Origin: Poronia punctata
Taxonomy: Eukaryota; Ascomycota; Sordariomycetes; Xylariales; Xylariaceae
Direction: 5' to 3'
Length of the DNA: 64,000 bases
Assembly: GCA_022579005.1 (NCBI GenBank)
Contig: MU401521.1
Coordinates: forward strand, 114,302 to 178,301
Translations under genes and position numbers: made by a program
Notes under the pieces: generated by a model
The model's database searches: none
What the model was told of the DNA's origin: nothing
Seen by the model: the letters and a program-made list of their open reading frames with translations, nothing else
In this document: piece after piece, positions 36,859-48,343 of the stretch
Numbering within the stretch: the first letter of the stretch is position 1
Layout of the letters: every line of letters starts with the position of its first letter

Positions 36859-37546
36859 GCGCGTCCAAGCCGTTCGCCGTTGGCGATGGTGATGCAACCC
36901 TCTTATGGCTGACTCAGGGGTGATCCGATTCCTGTCAAATGGTGACAGGATGACGTGGGTCGCCTACCAACCATTGCGGGTTGAGATGTACACATTAGGG
37001 GGGAAATATGTTCCAGCTTCAGCTTACCAGTTCGATTCAAGCTGGATACTTGTAATTCTTCTAAAATGGATAGTATAGATAAAGACGAACATTCGGTTGT
37101 ATCATTTGCTGGCCTTCAACTTGTTTTGCGCACGGCTCGTTCACACTCAGACCATGATGATTGGAAATTGAGAGGATAAGTCGGAGAATGAAAGGCTGAG
37201 GACATTAGTAAACTGGTCCTGGAGAAAAAATCCATGGAAGCGCGTGATAGTTTGATATGTCGTTTTGCTGTTGCCCTCATCCAGTTCAGTACAAAGCAAG
37301 GTATGTACAGAAGGCACGCCGGAGCACTGGAGAGGTGCTAAAAGAGGAAATCAGCTCTACTCGTACGCGTACCTGAACCCCGCAACGGTACCTACTGTAC
37401 ATGTACTTTAGGTAATAAAGGCTGTGGTCTGCCCGCTACTGGCCAGTGGGAAAAGGGTCGCCCAAAGAGCTGTCGGAGTGGATCAGTGTCATTTGATGAA
37501 CCGTACCTGCAGATTACAACTTTCATCTCCAATCTAGACCCTCGTC
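36859..37546. other. Intergenic, no gene seen
   Basis: Holds the end of the haem-domain gene and the promoter of ARP6. One TACTCGTA is at 37358 and a GTACCTACTGTACATGTAC tract is near 37387. Nothing else is recognised. Confidence 0.5.
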
Positions 37547-38980
37547 ATGGCGCCGGCAAAGAAAGTCAAAATTCGCCAACCAACCCCGCCCTCTCGCACT
37601 CTAGTCCTCGACAATGGTGCCTACACGATAAAAGCAGGTTACGTGACTGGTGACGCTGTGGACAAACCCCGCATCATTCCAAACTGCATAGCCCGCGATC
37701 GCAATGGCAAAACCTACGTCGGGTCCGAACTCTCCCAATGCGCCGACTTTAGCGAGGCGGCCTTCCGACGGCCTGTCGAAAAGGGGTATATAGTGAATTG
37801 GGAGGCCCAAAAAGAGATATGGGAACGGGAATTCTTCGACGCCAAAGCTCCTCAGCGTTGTGATCCATCCGAAACTTGCCTTCTGCTCGCCGAAGCTCCC
37901 AACTCGATCCCGATATTACAGACCAATTGCGATCAGATGGTTTTCGAGCAATTCGGCTTTGCTAGCTATTATAGAGGCCTCGGTACGTTCCCTTCCCGTG
38001 GCACAAGAAAACCTGAGCGGGTGAAAGAGTGCTTGTACTGATAGTTGGACATGCCGCTGCCTTTCCATATAGGACCGACCTTCAACACTTACCAAGACGT
38101 GCAGGCCATGTTTCCTCGGGCCGACAGCGTGTCTCCACCACCCGTTGCCCAGTTTCCCGCCGAAGTCGTCCTGCTCATCGATAGCGGGTATTCCCACACC
38201 GTTGTTACACCTCTACTTCGAGGGAAACCCATCCACCCCGCCGTCCGAAGACTCGATGTTGGTGGAAAGCTTCTGACAAACTACTTGGCGCGCCTCCTCT
38301 CCCTCCGCCACTACGATATGCGCAACGAGACACATATTGTCAACCAGATGAAAGAAGCCGCATGCTACGTCTCGCTCGACTTCAAAGGCGATCTCGAGCG
38401 CTCGTGGAAAGGCACACGTGGGGAGCGTCGCGAATCATATATCAATGGTGGTGGGATTGCAAAGGACTACGTGCTCCCGGACTTCCATACTCGATCGCAG
38501 GGCATAGTGCGTGAGTATGACCCCTCACGAGCCTCCCGTGCGAAGAGACTGGCTGTGGGCGAGTCTAGCGAGGATGTTCTCACCCTCCGAAACGAACGCT
38601 TCTGCGTCCCTGAGCTCTTGTTTAACCCGTCCGATATTGGCATCCGCCAGCCTGGTATACCAGACCTAGTTATGCAATCTTTAGAGTCTCTACCCCTTGG
38701 TCTATGGCCTGGTTTCCTGGCCAATATTGTCGTCGTGGGTGGTAACTCGCTTTTCGACGGTTTCATGGAACGACTACAGGATGAGATTCGGAAGATGTGC
38801 CCTGAAGAATGCGTCGTTCGAGTTACCCGGGCCGGTGATCCCATAACTAATACCTGGAACGGCGGTGCCAACCTGGCTAGACATGCACACTTCAAGTCTC
38901 TTGCTGTTAGCAAACTGGAATATGAAGAACATGGCAGCACTTGGTTGGCCCGAAGGTTCGCAGTGGGAGGTGACACGTGA
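37547..38980 (+). CDS. arp6: Actin-related protein 6 (SWR1 chromatin-remodelling complex subunit)
   Basis: Nuclear ARP. In yeast Arp6 belongs to the SWR1 complex that deposits histone H2A.Z. Exons 37547-37982 and 38073-38980 join across a 90-bp intron (GTACGT...TATAG) inside a Gly codon, giving 447 residues. The actin fold begins with RTLVLDNGAYTIKAGY, followed by IIPNCIARDRNGKTYVG. Next come EQFGFASYYRGLGPTF, the phosphate-2 loop LLIDSGYSHTVVTPLLRG and the adenosine region VVVGGNSLFDGFMERLQDEI. The ending is DPITNTWNGGANLARH. The long insertion after DFKGDLERSWKG and the spacing fit ARP6 better than actin or ARP4. It looks intact. Confidence 0.9.
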
Positions 38981-39871
38981 AAGCTCGGAACATTAGCGAT
39001 GCGCTCAGATTCATCGTTAATGATTGCCCGAGTTCTATTCCGAGAGTCACCTAGCCTTCAAGGGTCCCGCCAAGTCGAGGATATCAGGCAAAGCTGCAGC
39101 TTTCAGACTGCTATTATCCTATACTTGGCGTACTCTACGTGTCGTTACTGCCGACTGTCGAGCTATTACGCCTGAGGTTGCTGGCGTGTTAGGTATCGCT
39201 CGCTACATGGTCGAAGCTAAAATGCAACCACGGCAAAGCGAATAACCCGTCGGCCGCGTCATCGCATTCTCGGGCTACTCCAATACAATGCAGAAACTAG
39301 TGCCACGTCGTCATCTATAATCTAGCTAAAGGCAACCCTTACTGATCGGTCAGACACCGTCTAGACACCCCTGGGGATACAGTAGGTATCCATGCTTGTA
39401 TTCCGGCGTCTGCGGGGGCTGTCAAGGTGAGGACGTGACTTCGCCCGACTGGGGGGGTTGTCTGTGCTCGACGATGATGTTACGGTCTAAGCAGTGCTTT
39501 TGATATCACTGTATTATTACTTTGTTGTTGGAAGGTGGAAGAAAACAGGAGTTCTCCCTACCTTGTGAGGAATCCGCCGTCCGAGTAGGTATCATCTTGG
39601 ACTGCTTGGTATTTGGATTCCTTGGAGGGTGGCTAAACGTCCTGTAGCAGAGGTGTATCGCTGAACCTGAAAAATGAATTTTGCGAGACGGATATTGTAC
39701 GCGTACTGTGTTCCCATCAGCTGGTCGAGCTCCGCTGGTACCTATTAACCAAACGGCTCGAGTACCTACGCAGTACATACACTATGACATGTTAAAACTT
39801 CGTCCTACAAAGAAGAAAAGATTTTTTTTTTAAAAAAATGGGAAGAAAAAAGAAAAGAATTGTCCAATTTA
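38981..39871. other. Intergenic, no gene seen
   Basis: Lies between ARP6 and tRNA-Asn. A homopurine A/G tract occupies 39811-39861, immediately 3' of the minus-strand tRNA, so that strand reads T-rich there and fits Pol III termination. Confidence 0.55.
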
Positions 39872-39987
39872 CTCCCCCGGACAGGCTTGAACTGTCAACC
39901 TCTCGATGTCTTGTTTTGTGTTCTTCCTCTTTTCAGATTGGAACTAACGTAACAGTCGAACGCGCTAGCCAATTGCGCCACGGAGGA
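39872..39987 (-). tRNA. tRNA-Asn (anticodon GTT) with 42-nt intron
   Basis: The acceptor TCCTCCG pairs with CGGGGGA. The D-arm is GCGC...GCGC, the anticodon stem TTCGA/TCGAG with loop CTGTTAA (anticodon GTT), and the T-stem GACAG/CTGTC with TTCAAGC. The intron 39949-39908 sits one base 3' of the anticodon, the canonical position. Spliced length is 74 nt. Confidence 0.92.
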
Positions 39988-40512
39988 AGGAGTGAGGAAT
40001 AAGTTGATTGTAGGTCGATGGTATAGGGATAATATAGTCTTGGACGGTTATGAAGAACTTGTATTTCCAACCCTGTCGTCTTTTAAGAAACATGTTTGTT
40101 GTTCATGTTGCGTAACTTACAGGGCATAGGATTACAGGTGTACTTTAGTTGGCTTGATGCCCGGGCTATTTTTGCGTTGAAAGTGGTGTTGTTTACACGT
40201 ACAGGTCTGCATATTATAGGTGGGGTGTCTAAATGTATTTATGCCTGAGGGGAGACTAATATTCTGCAAAGAAATCATCTTTCGCTATGTATTGTGGAAC
40301 GACCGGACCGTTGACTTCCATCCCGGACCAAGTTCGACATGCCATCCGCTCAAATGACCAATCTATAACATGCACTGGCTCGCTCGTTCGCTTTCCATTC
40401 CTTGGATATACGAGAAACATCGAGCTTGGGTATCTATCTCCTTCCTCATGAACACCACCGACGTTGCTCGTTAACAACTTCTCGGTCATCAACATCGTGT
40501 GTGCTCGATGAT
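39988..40512. other. Intergenic, no gene seen
   Basis: Upstream of tRNA-Asn and downstream of the F-box gene's stop. No motif is recognised. Confidence 0.5.
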
Positions 40513-42594
40513 TCAATACATATCGCGGCATCGGCGACCACGGCTCCTACTACACCCTATATACGAGTCAGTAACAGGAAAAGAGGGAATCGGCATTGAG
40601 GCATTGGGACGAGTTCGAGGTAGGGTCGAGGCCAATCTTACAGTCACACTAATAAGAAATATGTTAGTCTTGTATAATACGTAGTGCGCCCGTTGTTAGA
40701 TGGTATATAGTCAGGTGGATATAGACTTGAGAACCAGGCCTGGCTTGACTTACCAGTGTCATTGTAGAGCCCTCATGGTGGATAATGCAGTAACCGCCCC
40801 CGCAGCCCTTGCAGAGTTTCTGCGTTTCGGCGATGCAGTCAACACACTATCATATGTCAGTTGATCTGAAGCAGCGTATTTTTTTCCGCAAGGAGATATG
40901 CAGGACTCACGTTGCGGTCACATTCCCAGCAGCTACGGGTTATTTTTGGGCACTGGTTCGCCATCTAGTTAGCTCGGGTCCTAAAATGATGTCCATTCCG
41001 GGCCTCGGGGTTGAATACGGTGGCAGTTTCAGATTTTCTCCCTATTTGGTTTTGGTGAGAGGGCAGGAGAAGGAAGTAAAAGAAAAAAATTCGAAGGGGC
41101 TCTGCTTGCATTCATCTCCACAGGAGAGTCTTGTTTGAGAGTATCGAGTGAATCAGGCGGTTCTTGGCCTGGACGTCAGGCGAGATTGCTTCATGGAAGC
41201 TCAATTGAGCTTCGAGCTCGAGGTCTGGCTCGATCTCGATCTCATCGACGGGACCTTGAGGCTGACTTTAGATTGCAACTAAAACAATATCCCATCCGTA
41301 CCTTTACTTTGGGCTGCTCCAAAGCAGCTATTTCGTGTTCGATCAGATCTGAAGCTTCGTCGACGATGTGAATAGCAGAGACCTGTCCAGCAAGCTCCTC
41401 CGCTGTAGGTATTTGATAACAAGCCTCGCACCACCATTGGTTACAGCTGAAGCAGTATCTTTCACGGATGCACTCGAGACAACGAGGGATGAACCTCTGT
41501 CTCTGGCCTCCGGCTCGAGTGGCCCCGGTAGGGCAGGTGGCTGCCTTGACGCCGGACGAATGCAAGCCAATGGGTGACAATAGAGGGAGATCCGCCGGGC
41601 ACGAATCGCCGTACACAGTGAAGCCCTCGGGCGCCGTTCCGCACGAGGCACATCCGTTCAGCGCGAAGGTAGCGACGCCCCAGGGATTCGGACTGTTGGG
41701 GCCGGCCGTCGGGGCGGGTATCTTGCCAAACACCGGCGAGTTCCGATGGTGGGGGCTTGTGCAGAGGACGGCATCGAAATGTAACACCCCACGACAGTCT
41801 AGAAGCGTCTCGGCCCAGCCTTCGGCAATCCGCTTACTGATCATCCTGCCCTTGCAGCTGTACCAATCATCCCCCTCGTTTTCAATCGAGTCTTTCAAAG
41901 CATTCTGGGACTTGTGGTTCCAGCCAACGCTGATGTTTGCGCCGTTGGACACCGTCGTCTGCGTGGATGATTCTGGAACCGGGGGAGGAGCGGTGTCCTT
42001 GGACCCGAAACAGTACAAGGCTTTCAGGCGTGGCATGTCCTCTGACCGCGTCGAACGGCAGGCGTAGCGCAATGCCTGCATGAGCTTTCGCTCGTTGAGG
42101 TTCTTGACCTCCCGGATCGACAGTACGCGGACCCGTGAGGACGGATCCACAAGTATATCGTTTATGAACTCAGATGTCACCGAAAGCCCATCTAGAATCA
42201 GAGTATTGACATCCTGCAGTATGTTGCGTCTTCTGAGGTTGGAGAAAATGCCCCTCAAGGGGCCCGAGTAGAAGTCATCCTCAGTGACATGTTCGTCCAC
42301 CTGTACGTTGCGCCATACTTGTCCGCCATGGTCGATCCCGTCGATATCGAACTGGGCCGTCTTGACCTGGCTTAGATCGAGATGGCGAAACACACCGGGC
42401 GTGTCATAGATCAGGTGTTGGAAGGATCGTGAGGTCGCAGCAAGGCTGAGGAGGGCCGAGACTGGCAGGTACGGGGCGGTCTGATATAGGACAAGTGTGT
42501 TCGACAGTAAGTCGAGGAGGCTCGGAGTAAGGTCGGATCTCGTTCCGGTTTGGTTGCGCGTGTGCTGAAGGTAGCTGAGGTCTCCGGATGCCAT
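40513..42594 (-). CDS. F-box-like protein with Cys-rich zinc-binding C-terminus
   Basis: Five exons on the minus strand: 42594-41302, 40964-40911, 40846-40754, 40648-40642 (7 nt) and 40556-40513. All close in frame, giving 496 residues. Residues 20-75 form an F-box-like segment (LTPSLLDLLSNTLVLYQTAPYLPVSALLSLAATSRSFQHLIY), which would bind Skp1 in an SCF ubiquitin ligase. A leucine-rich middle follows. The C-terminal part has repeated Cys pairs: NGCASC, RCLECIRERYCFSCNQWWCEACY, QCPKITRSCWECDRN, CVDCIAETQKLCKGCGGGYCIIHH and finally CDWCSSRGRR. These suggest several zinc sites. The last 65 residues rest on small spliced exons that plain ORF calls miss, as the unspliced frame ends after about 450 codons. 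The target is unknown. Confidence 0.8.
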
Positions 42595-45588
42595 TACACA
42601 CAGGACTAGATTGGACTGAAGAAAGATCCTTGGTCAACTGGACGGCAGTGGCTATAGAGGCTACTACGGGGCTTGAAGTCAAGGGCGAAAATGATGGTGA
42701 CAGCGCCGCTCAAGACCAGTGCCAGTATAAAAGACGCAGGTAGGTTGGTAGGGAAGAAAAAACAATGAGGGTCAGTTGTTAGTCTCCCAGGACTTACTCG
42801 CAGGAGGGTAGAGCCCAAAATGTATGCACAGGGACGGTACCGTTGAACCCTCACACGACGTGTAAGAAAAGCTGATTGGCGTTGATGGACGCCATAGAGA
42901 GCAAAACATCAAGGAGATGCAGCCGTTCTTCTACAGGTGATGGATATGGCATACAAGGTGCTGACAAGGATGAGGGAAACCTACGAGTACAGGTGCAGAT
43001 ACAAGTCCGATACAGGCAAACGGCAACTAGGATGATGGATCCGTGTGCCAACGATTCACCTGTTCGGGTTAGAACTGTCTAATAGCACACAGCGGGGGTT
43101 AGCGAGGATCTGGAATATCCCTGCTACGGTCTCGCCAGGAGATTTCCTTTGTGCGCGCGACCGGGATTAAGCAGAGCAGTCCATGTCCGCTTCAAAAAAT
43201 AATACAAAAAACAACTTAAGATAGATTTGCAGACGGCTGAGCAGCCTGACAGGCTTGGCAGGTCGATCCGACGGGAAGGGTCGTATTGGGTTGTCTGACT
43301 GTATCTTTTTCTTTTCATCGCGCCAGTCCTGCAGACACTATAACAAACAAGCCGACAGGGACGCCATTGGCTACTCTGTGAGTCTACATATGTATGAAGG
43401 CTCATAATAGTGGTGACTAGAAGAAAACATCCATGCTGGCAGGGTAATGAGGGATTTTGTAGTCCACCCACGATCCTAACACAGAAGGGTGGTAGGCATG
43501 AGGTAGTACCGTAGTGTACCTACTTGTATAGTAATTACGTAGGTTGTGGTTACCTCCTAACCTTATGTACCTACACGCAGTACATTGCAGCTACTGCTTT
43601 CCACAACATATGAACATACACGCGCAGATGTATTATATATCGGATTTTCTGTACAAGTGCTGAGCTCAATACAGTCTGTAGATACTTATCCCACACCTCA
43701 AAGTATGTATGTGAATTATCTTCTGTTACGCGAGCCACAGGTTGGCTCTGGCTCAAGCGGTGTAAGCGATAAGGACCAAATCTGATAGAAGAAAACTCTC
43801 AAACAGAAAGGGAAGGATCTCATGTACCGCGTATTGTACACGCATATCCAGCGTGCTCCCATAATAAGCCGTTTTCTATGTTCAAGAAATTTATAGTGAT
43901 ACCCAAGCACTAGCCAAGGCGGCCAAGACAACATTATGTCGGAGGTTCATGATGTTTGTCTAATAAGGAAGTGCCAAGTTGCTGGCGCTGTTGCTCATTG
44001 CTTGGCCGCGCCATTTGCTGTATGTTATGTGCCTATCCTGTAGACTAGGTAAATAAGGTGCAGAAAAGGAGGATTCGGGGGACAAGCTGCTGGAACCAAC
44101 AAATACTTGTATGATTTGCGACTGTCAACCCCACCTTCTAGATAGAGCTTGAACCCTTATCGTCAGGGCTTTTACATATGCTTCAGGGCGATCAGATCTG
44201 ACGTGTCGTGGATTGTATATGATCAGTTTCTCCTCTTGTCTAAAGGTACAGATGCTTAGTTAGATAGCTGACAAGTAGGGCAATCTGACTATCTCACGAA
44301 TCCTTGGCACGTCAAAAGATTGTAGGATAGGAGGAGCGCGTAAAAGAGGGCATATCAAAATGCTAACCTACCCGTACCTACCTGTTGCGCATTTTACTAA
44401 GGACATTACCCCGCAGAAATGTGGACCGACCTGGTAGGTAAGTAGGGGGTAGGCAACTCATAGGGGTATTTCAAGCATTCGCTTCTAATCACCTGATGAA
44501 TTGCTATAAGATGTAATGAGTTTAGGTAACTAAATTATGGGAGTCCTATCTGTTAGCCTTCCTCAAGTTGCAAGCTCGCGATTGGAAGATGCTCTTGTGC
44601 ATCTGCATATGTCTAGGTTGGAGCGGGCTGCTTGGACTCTGGAGGCAACTGTCCTAGCAATATCACAACGTTACGAGTACCATAACAGAAAGCCTAAACT
44701 GTCAGGTCAAAACATCAATGAGTGGACTGGTCATCTCTTTTACTACTGATCATCAAATTTGGCTCCAGGAGGTGCCAGATGGAATTTCAGCCTAACTGTT
44801 GCTTAGCGCGACAACAGATGAGGGTCGTTTCTGGTCTACTTGAGTCGACTTGGCCCGACTCCAACATGGTCTCCCTTCCAAAGAACTGCTACCTACTAGA
44901 TAAGTCCTTGGAATAAGGTTCATGCCACGTCCTAGAGGGGCAAGGAAATGTAAAAAGCATAATGCTACAATGGCCAGAAATATACAAACGGATTTGTAAC
45001 GCTGGCCAGATAGTGGTCAACTATGCACCTCTTTAACAGCTGGAGGTTTCCTAACTCATACGAGTACACCAGACTACAGGTCGATCGGAGGAACAGGCAT
45101 CAAGATAGGTTCGTAAACGTATACCGTATATGCAATAGATGAGTCGGAGCCCAGCGCTCCAACTGAACCCCGCCAAATATGCATCTGGCGGTATAGTAGG
45201 ACCCTTGGACTTGGGAGCTTGGCCAGTGTGCGTGCGTCATGGAAACTAGAAGAACGAGATGACTGATAGGAAATCCTTCAAGTTGTTGATTTGGAAAGCT
45301 TCTGTACAATTCACAAGGCGATTTAGTCTAATCCGGCTATCTTTTGGGTTTTGCTTTAATATTCTTTTCTTTTCTTTTTTTGCGTTTGTGTGATCTTGAT
45401 ATTGTTACGAGTATTCCATCAACATTGCATCTCCTGTATTTCTTGGACCTCTAACATATTCCAAAGCTGGTACTAGGCTGATCGGCTACCATTCTTTGCA
45501 CGTCTAGCCCAGGTTTGTCATGGTCTCTCAAGCGTTACCAACTGAGCCTGTATCTTCCAATATTGACCTGTGAGGTACATTGTTGAAA
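42595..45588. other. 3-kb gene-free stretch between divergent F-box and UFD1-like genes
   Basis: No ORF here is convincing. It includes TACGAGTA/TACTCGTA at 42982, 44672, 45059 and 45406 and scattered TACCTACC. Both flanking promoters are inside. The UFD1-like gene has a pyrimidine-rich leader near 45350-45380. Confidence 0.55.
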
Positions 45589-47937
45589 ATGGGTGAACAA
45601 CCGGCTCTTAGGTGGTCGGGGACTTTCACAGCGACCGTGCCGTCTGTAGATCTTAAGGGCGACAAGATCATACTTCCCCAATCCGCGCTCGCACAACTTC
45701 TCGCTGCCCCGACTGTCTCGACAGACAATGTTGCCGATCCGCCTTCGACATTCACGGCCTTTGACAGGCAGAACCCGTATGCACAGCGTCAGAACCTTTC
45801 ATATTCCTCGTACGCGGACTCCAACCAACTACCTAATCCACTCATGTTCCGACTTGTGAACCAAGCCAACGGCAACACAGTTCATGCCGGTATCCGCGAA
45901 TTTTCTGCACAAGATGGCGAGATTGGCCTTAGCCCCTACTTGATGGAGGCGTTAGGCATCACAACCGACCAACTGGTGCCTCCCCATAGAGAAAAAGGCG
46001 TTTCGCCCGAGGATCCTATCGATGCTGATAACAACGCCGAGACCACGTCCAATTCCAACTCTGACCATCATACCTCGCCTACGATCACCGTCCATGCTAA
46101 GCAATTGCCCAAGGGCAGCTATGTCCGGTTGCGACCCCTTGAGGCTGGATACAACCCAGATGACTGGAAAGCGCTCTTAGAGCGTCAATTGCGCGAGAGT
46201 TTTACAACGCTGTCCAACGGTGCTTTTCTCTCCGTCCGGGGAGTTAAAGATGAAACTTTCCGCCTCTTGATCGACCAGTTCCGCCCAGAGGGCGATGGAA
46301 TCTGCGTGGTAGACACCGATTTGGAAGTGGACATCGAGGCTCTCAACGAGGAACAGGCAAGGGAGACGATGAAACAAATCATGGAGCGGGCAAAGGTGGC
46401 CCCGGGTACGACAGAAGGCAGCTCGGTGGGCCAGGAGATTAATATATGGAAGGCTGTTGATGGTCAGGTTGTGCCCGGCGATCATGTCGACTACGAACTC
46501 CCTTCCTGGGCCCGGTCACGTCCCTTGGAAATTGAACTGAGCGAACTGGACGATGAATACGGAGTGGATTTGTATGTTACCCCTAGGTCGTCGCGCCACC
46601 GGGCTCCGCCTAGGGAGTCGGAACATGTTTTCGGAGCCCTATCTTTTGTCGAGGGCGAACAGGGTGTTAAGCGGATCACCATCTCGCCCACCAACGTTGA
46701 GCTAGAGGAGGCCGAGGCCCTCATTATCTCGGTTCATGGTTACAAACCACAATCACCCGCTGCGGATGCGGCAACTAGACCTCGCCCTTATAGGTTGCGT
46801 GCGAGAAATTCCACTGCTAATGCCAATCCTTCCAGCGGTGGCGTTACGACTCCTGTCACACAAGAAGCTCCCGCGCAAGAGCATGGGCCGGATGAGGAGC
46901 AGTGTGCACACTGCCGCCAATGGATACCCAAGCGCACCATGGTCCTCCACGAGAATTTCTGTCGTCGGAACAACATCGCGTGTCCGGACTGCGGCAACGT
47001 CTTTCAGAAGTCATCTGCCGAATGGTCCGAGCATTGGCATTGTCCTCATGATAACACCTACGGGTCTTCGGCGATGAGCAGATCGAAGCATGACTACATA
47101 CATCACAGCGAACACTCATGTCCCGCCTGCTCGTTTACTACAAACTCGCTTCCTGACTTGGCTCGACATCGGACTACCCTTTGCCCGGGCAAAATCATCC
47201 TATGCCGATTTTGCCATCTCGAGGTTCCACAAGAAGGAGATCCGTTCAACCCATCTCCCGAAAGCTTGGTATCTGGTCTCTCGGAGCACGAACTTGCAGA
47301 CGGCGCTCGCACAACCGATTGTCACCTATGCTCCAAAATCGTGCGTCTCCGTGACATGGCCACGCATCTGAAGCATCATGAGCTGGAAAAGGCTCATAAA
47401 CCCAAGCCTGCCATCTGTCGTAACGCTAACTGCGGACGTACGCTGCACGGCGTAGGAAGAAATGGTACGGTCGGTGCTGGGACTCACATGGGCCAAGGTC
47501 CGGGTAACGACATCGGGCTATGTTCGTTATGCTATTCTCCCTTGTACGTCAGTCTCCATGATCCCGAGGGCAAGGCGTTGAAACGACGCATCGAAAGGAA
47601 GTATCTGTCGCAGATGATGACGGGATGCGGTAAGAGATGGTGTCGAAACGAGTGGTGTAAGACAGGGCGGAAGAACATGGACCTCGAAGCTCAGGGGTCG
47701 TCGGCCCAGGCTGTGCTTCCCCTGATCAAGCCCCTTATGGACTCGTACAAGGACAAGGAAGCGCCGATGAACTTCTGTGTCGACGAGTCCAACCAACGGA
47801 GAAGAACGCTTGCGGAAATGCTGGCGGGCGAAAACGCGTGGGATCTGGAGTGGTGCATAGCTGCTTGCGAGGCGGAAGGGCCGAATGTGGATAATGCTAG
47901 GGAGTGGCTCATGAACTGGGCTCCAACAAAGGAGTAA
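45589..47937 (+). CDS. UFD1-domain protein with C-terminal zinc fingers
   Basis: A single exon of 782 residues beginning MGEQPALRWSG. The N-terminal half is a UFD1-type double-psi barrel (KIILPQSALAQLLAA, NPLMFRLVN, HAGIREFSAQDGEIGLSPYLMEALGI, LPKGSYVRLRPLEAGYNPDDWKALLE). UFD1 binds ubiquitin chains and Cdc48/p97 with Npl4. From about residue 439 it has a series of Cys/His fingers: CAHCRQWIPKRTMVLHENFC, CPDCGNVF, SCPACSF, CRFCHLEV and CHLCSKIVRLRDMATHLKHH. Cys pairs continue to near residue 690. Canonical UFD1 is about 350 residues without these fingers, so this is a longer paralogous form. A role in ubiquitin-dependent extraction or degradation is inferred from the barrel. The in-frame ATG at 45589 was chosen. 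Confidence 0.85.
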   Translation: MGEQPALRWSGTFTATVPSVDLKGDKIILPQSALAQLLAAPTVSTDNVADPPSTFTAFDRQNPYAQRQNLSYSSYADSNQLPNPLMFRLVNQANGNTVHAGIREFSAQDGEIGLSPYLMEALGITTDQLVPPHREKGVSPEDPIDADNNAETTSNSNSDHHTSPTITVHAKQLPKGSYVRLRPLEAGYNPDDWKALLERQLRESFTTLSNGAFLSVRGVKDETFRLLIDQFRPEGDGICVVDTDLEVDIEALNEEQARETMKQIMERAKVAPGTTEGSSVGQEINIWKAVDGQVVPGDHVDYELPSWARSRPLEIELSELDDEYGVDLYVTPRSSRHRAPPRESEHVFGALSFVEGEQGVKRITISPTNVELEEAEALIISVHGYKPQSPAADAATRPRPYRLRARNSTANANPSSGGVTTPVTQEAPAQEHGPDEEQCAHCRQWIPKRTMVLHENFCRRNNIACPDCGNVFQKSSAEWSEHWHCPHDNTYGSSAMSRSKHDYIHHSEHSCPACSFTTNSLPDLARHRTTLCPGKIILCRFCHLEVPQEGDPFNPSPESLVSGLSEHELADGARTTDCHLCSKIVRLRDMATHLKHHELEKAHKPKPAICRNANCGRTLHGVGRNGTVGAGTHMGQGPGNDIGLCSLCYSPLYVSLHDPEGKALKRRIERKYLSQMMTGCGKRWCRNEWCKTGRKNMDLEAQGSSAQAVLPLIKPLMDSYKDKEAPMNFCVDESNQRRRTLAEMLAGENAWDLEWCIAACEAEGPNVDNAREWLMNWAPTKE

Positions 47938-48343
47938 ACCAAGTTGGATGGTCCGAGTTTCCCTACCGTATATCTCCCCCCTTTCCCTGTATCGTTTGTC
48001 TATAGTTCGGTCTACTATGCACATAGATGGGCGTTGGAAGGTTTACATAGTCCAAGTCATGATACCCAGTCGCGATATCAGAGGCACGGCGTACGTTTAG
48101 AATATAATAATAAGACGTCTCAACCATGGTTCATTACACTACCTATTTGGGTACAAAGAAATGCCCCCCTTCGTGTGCTAACCTGAACTGACTCGCCCTC
48201 ACACCCGACTTGAACTTGACGTAGCATGACCTGACCTGAACATATGCTTGGCTCGCCTTATCTTGACTCATCAGCCTTGGAAGGAAGGCTCATGGTGCAG
48301 GTCCTACTTGACCAGGCTCGAGCTCTCCATGATGTATGGAGGT
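47938..48343. other. Intergenic, convergent ends
   Basis: Lies between the UFD1-like stop and the metallothionein stop. No gene is seen. A GACTCGCCC/CTTGAACTTGACGTAGC stretch near 48190-48250 is unremarkable. Confidence 0.5.
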
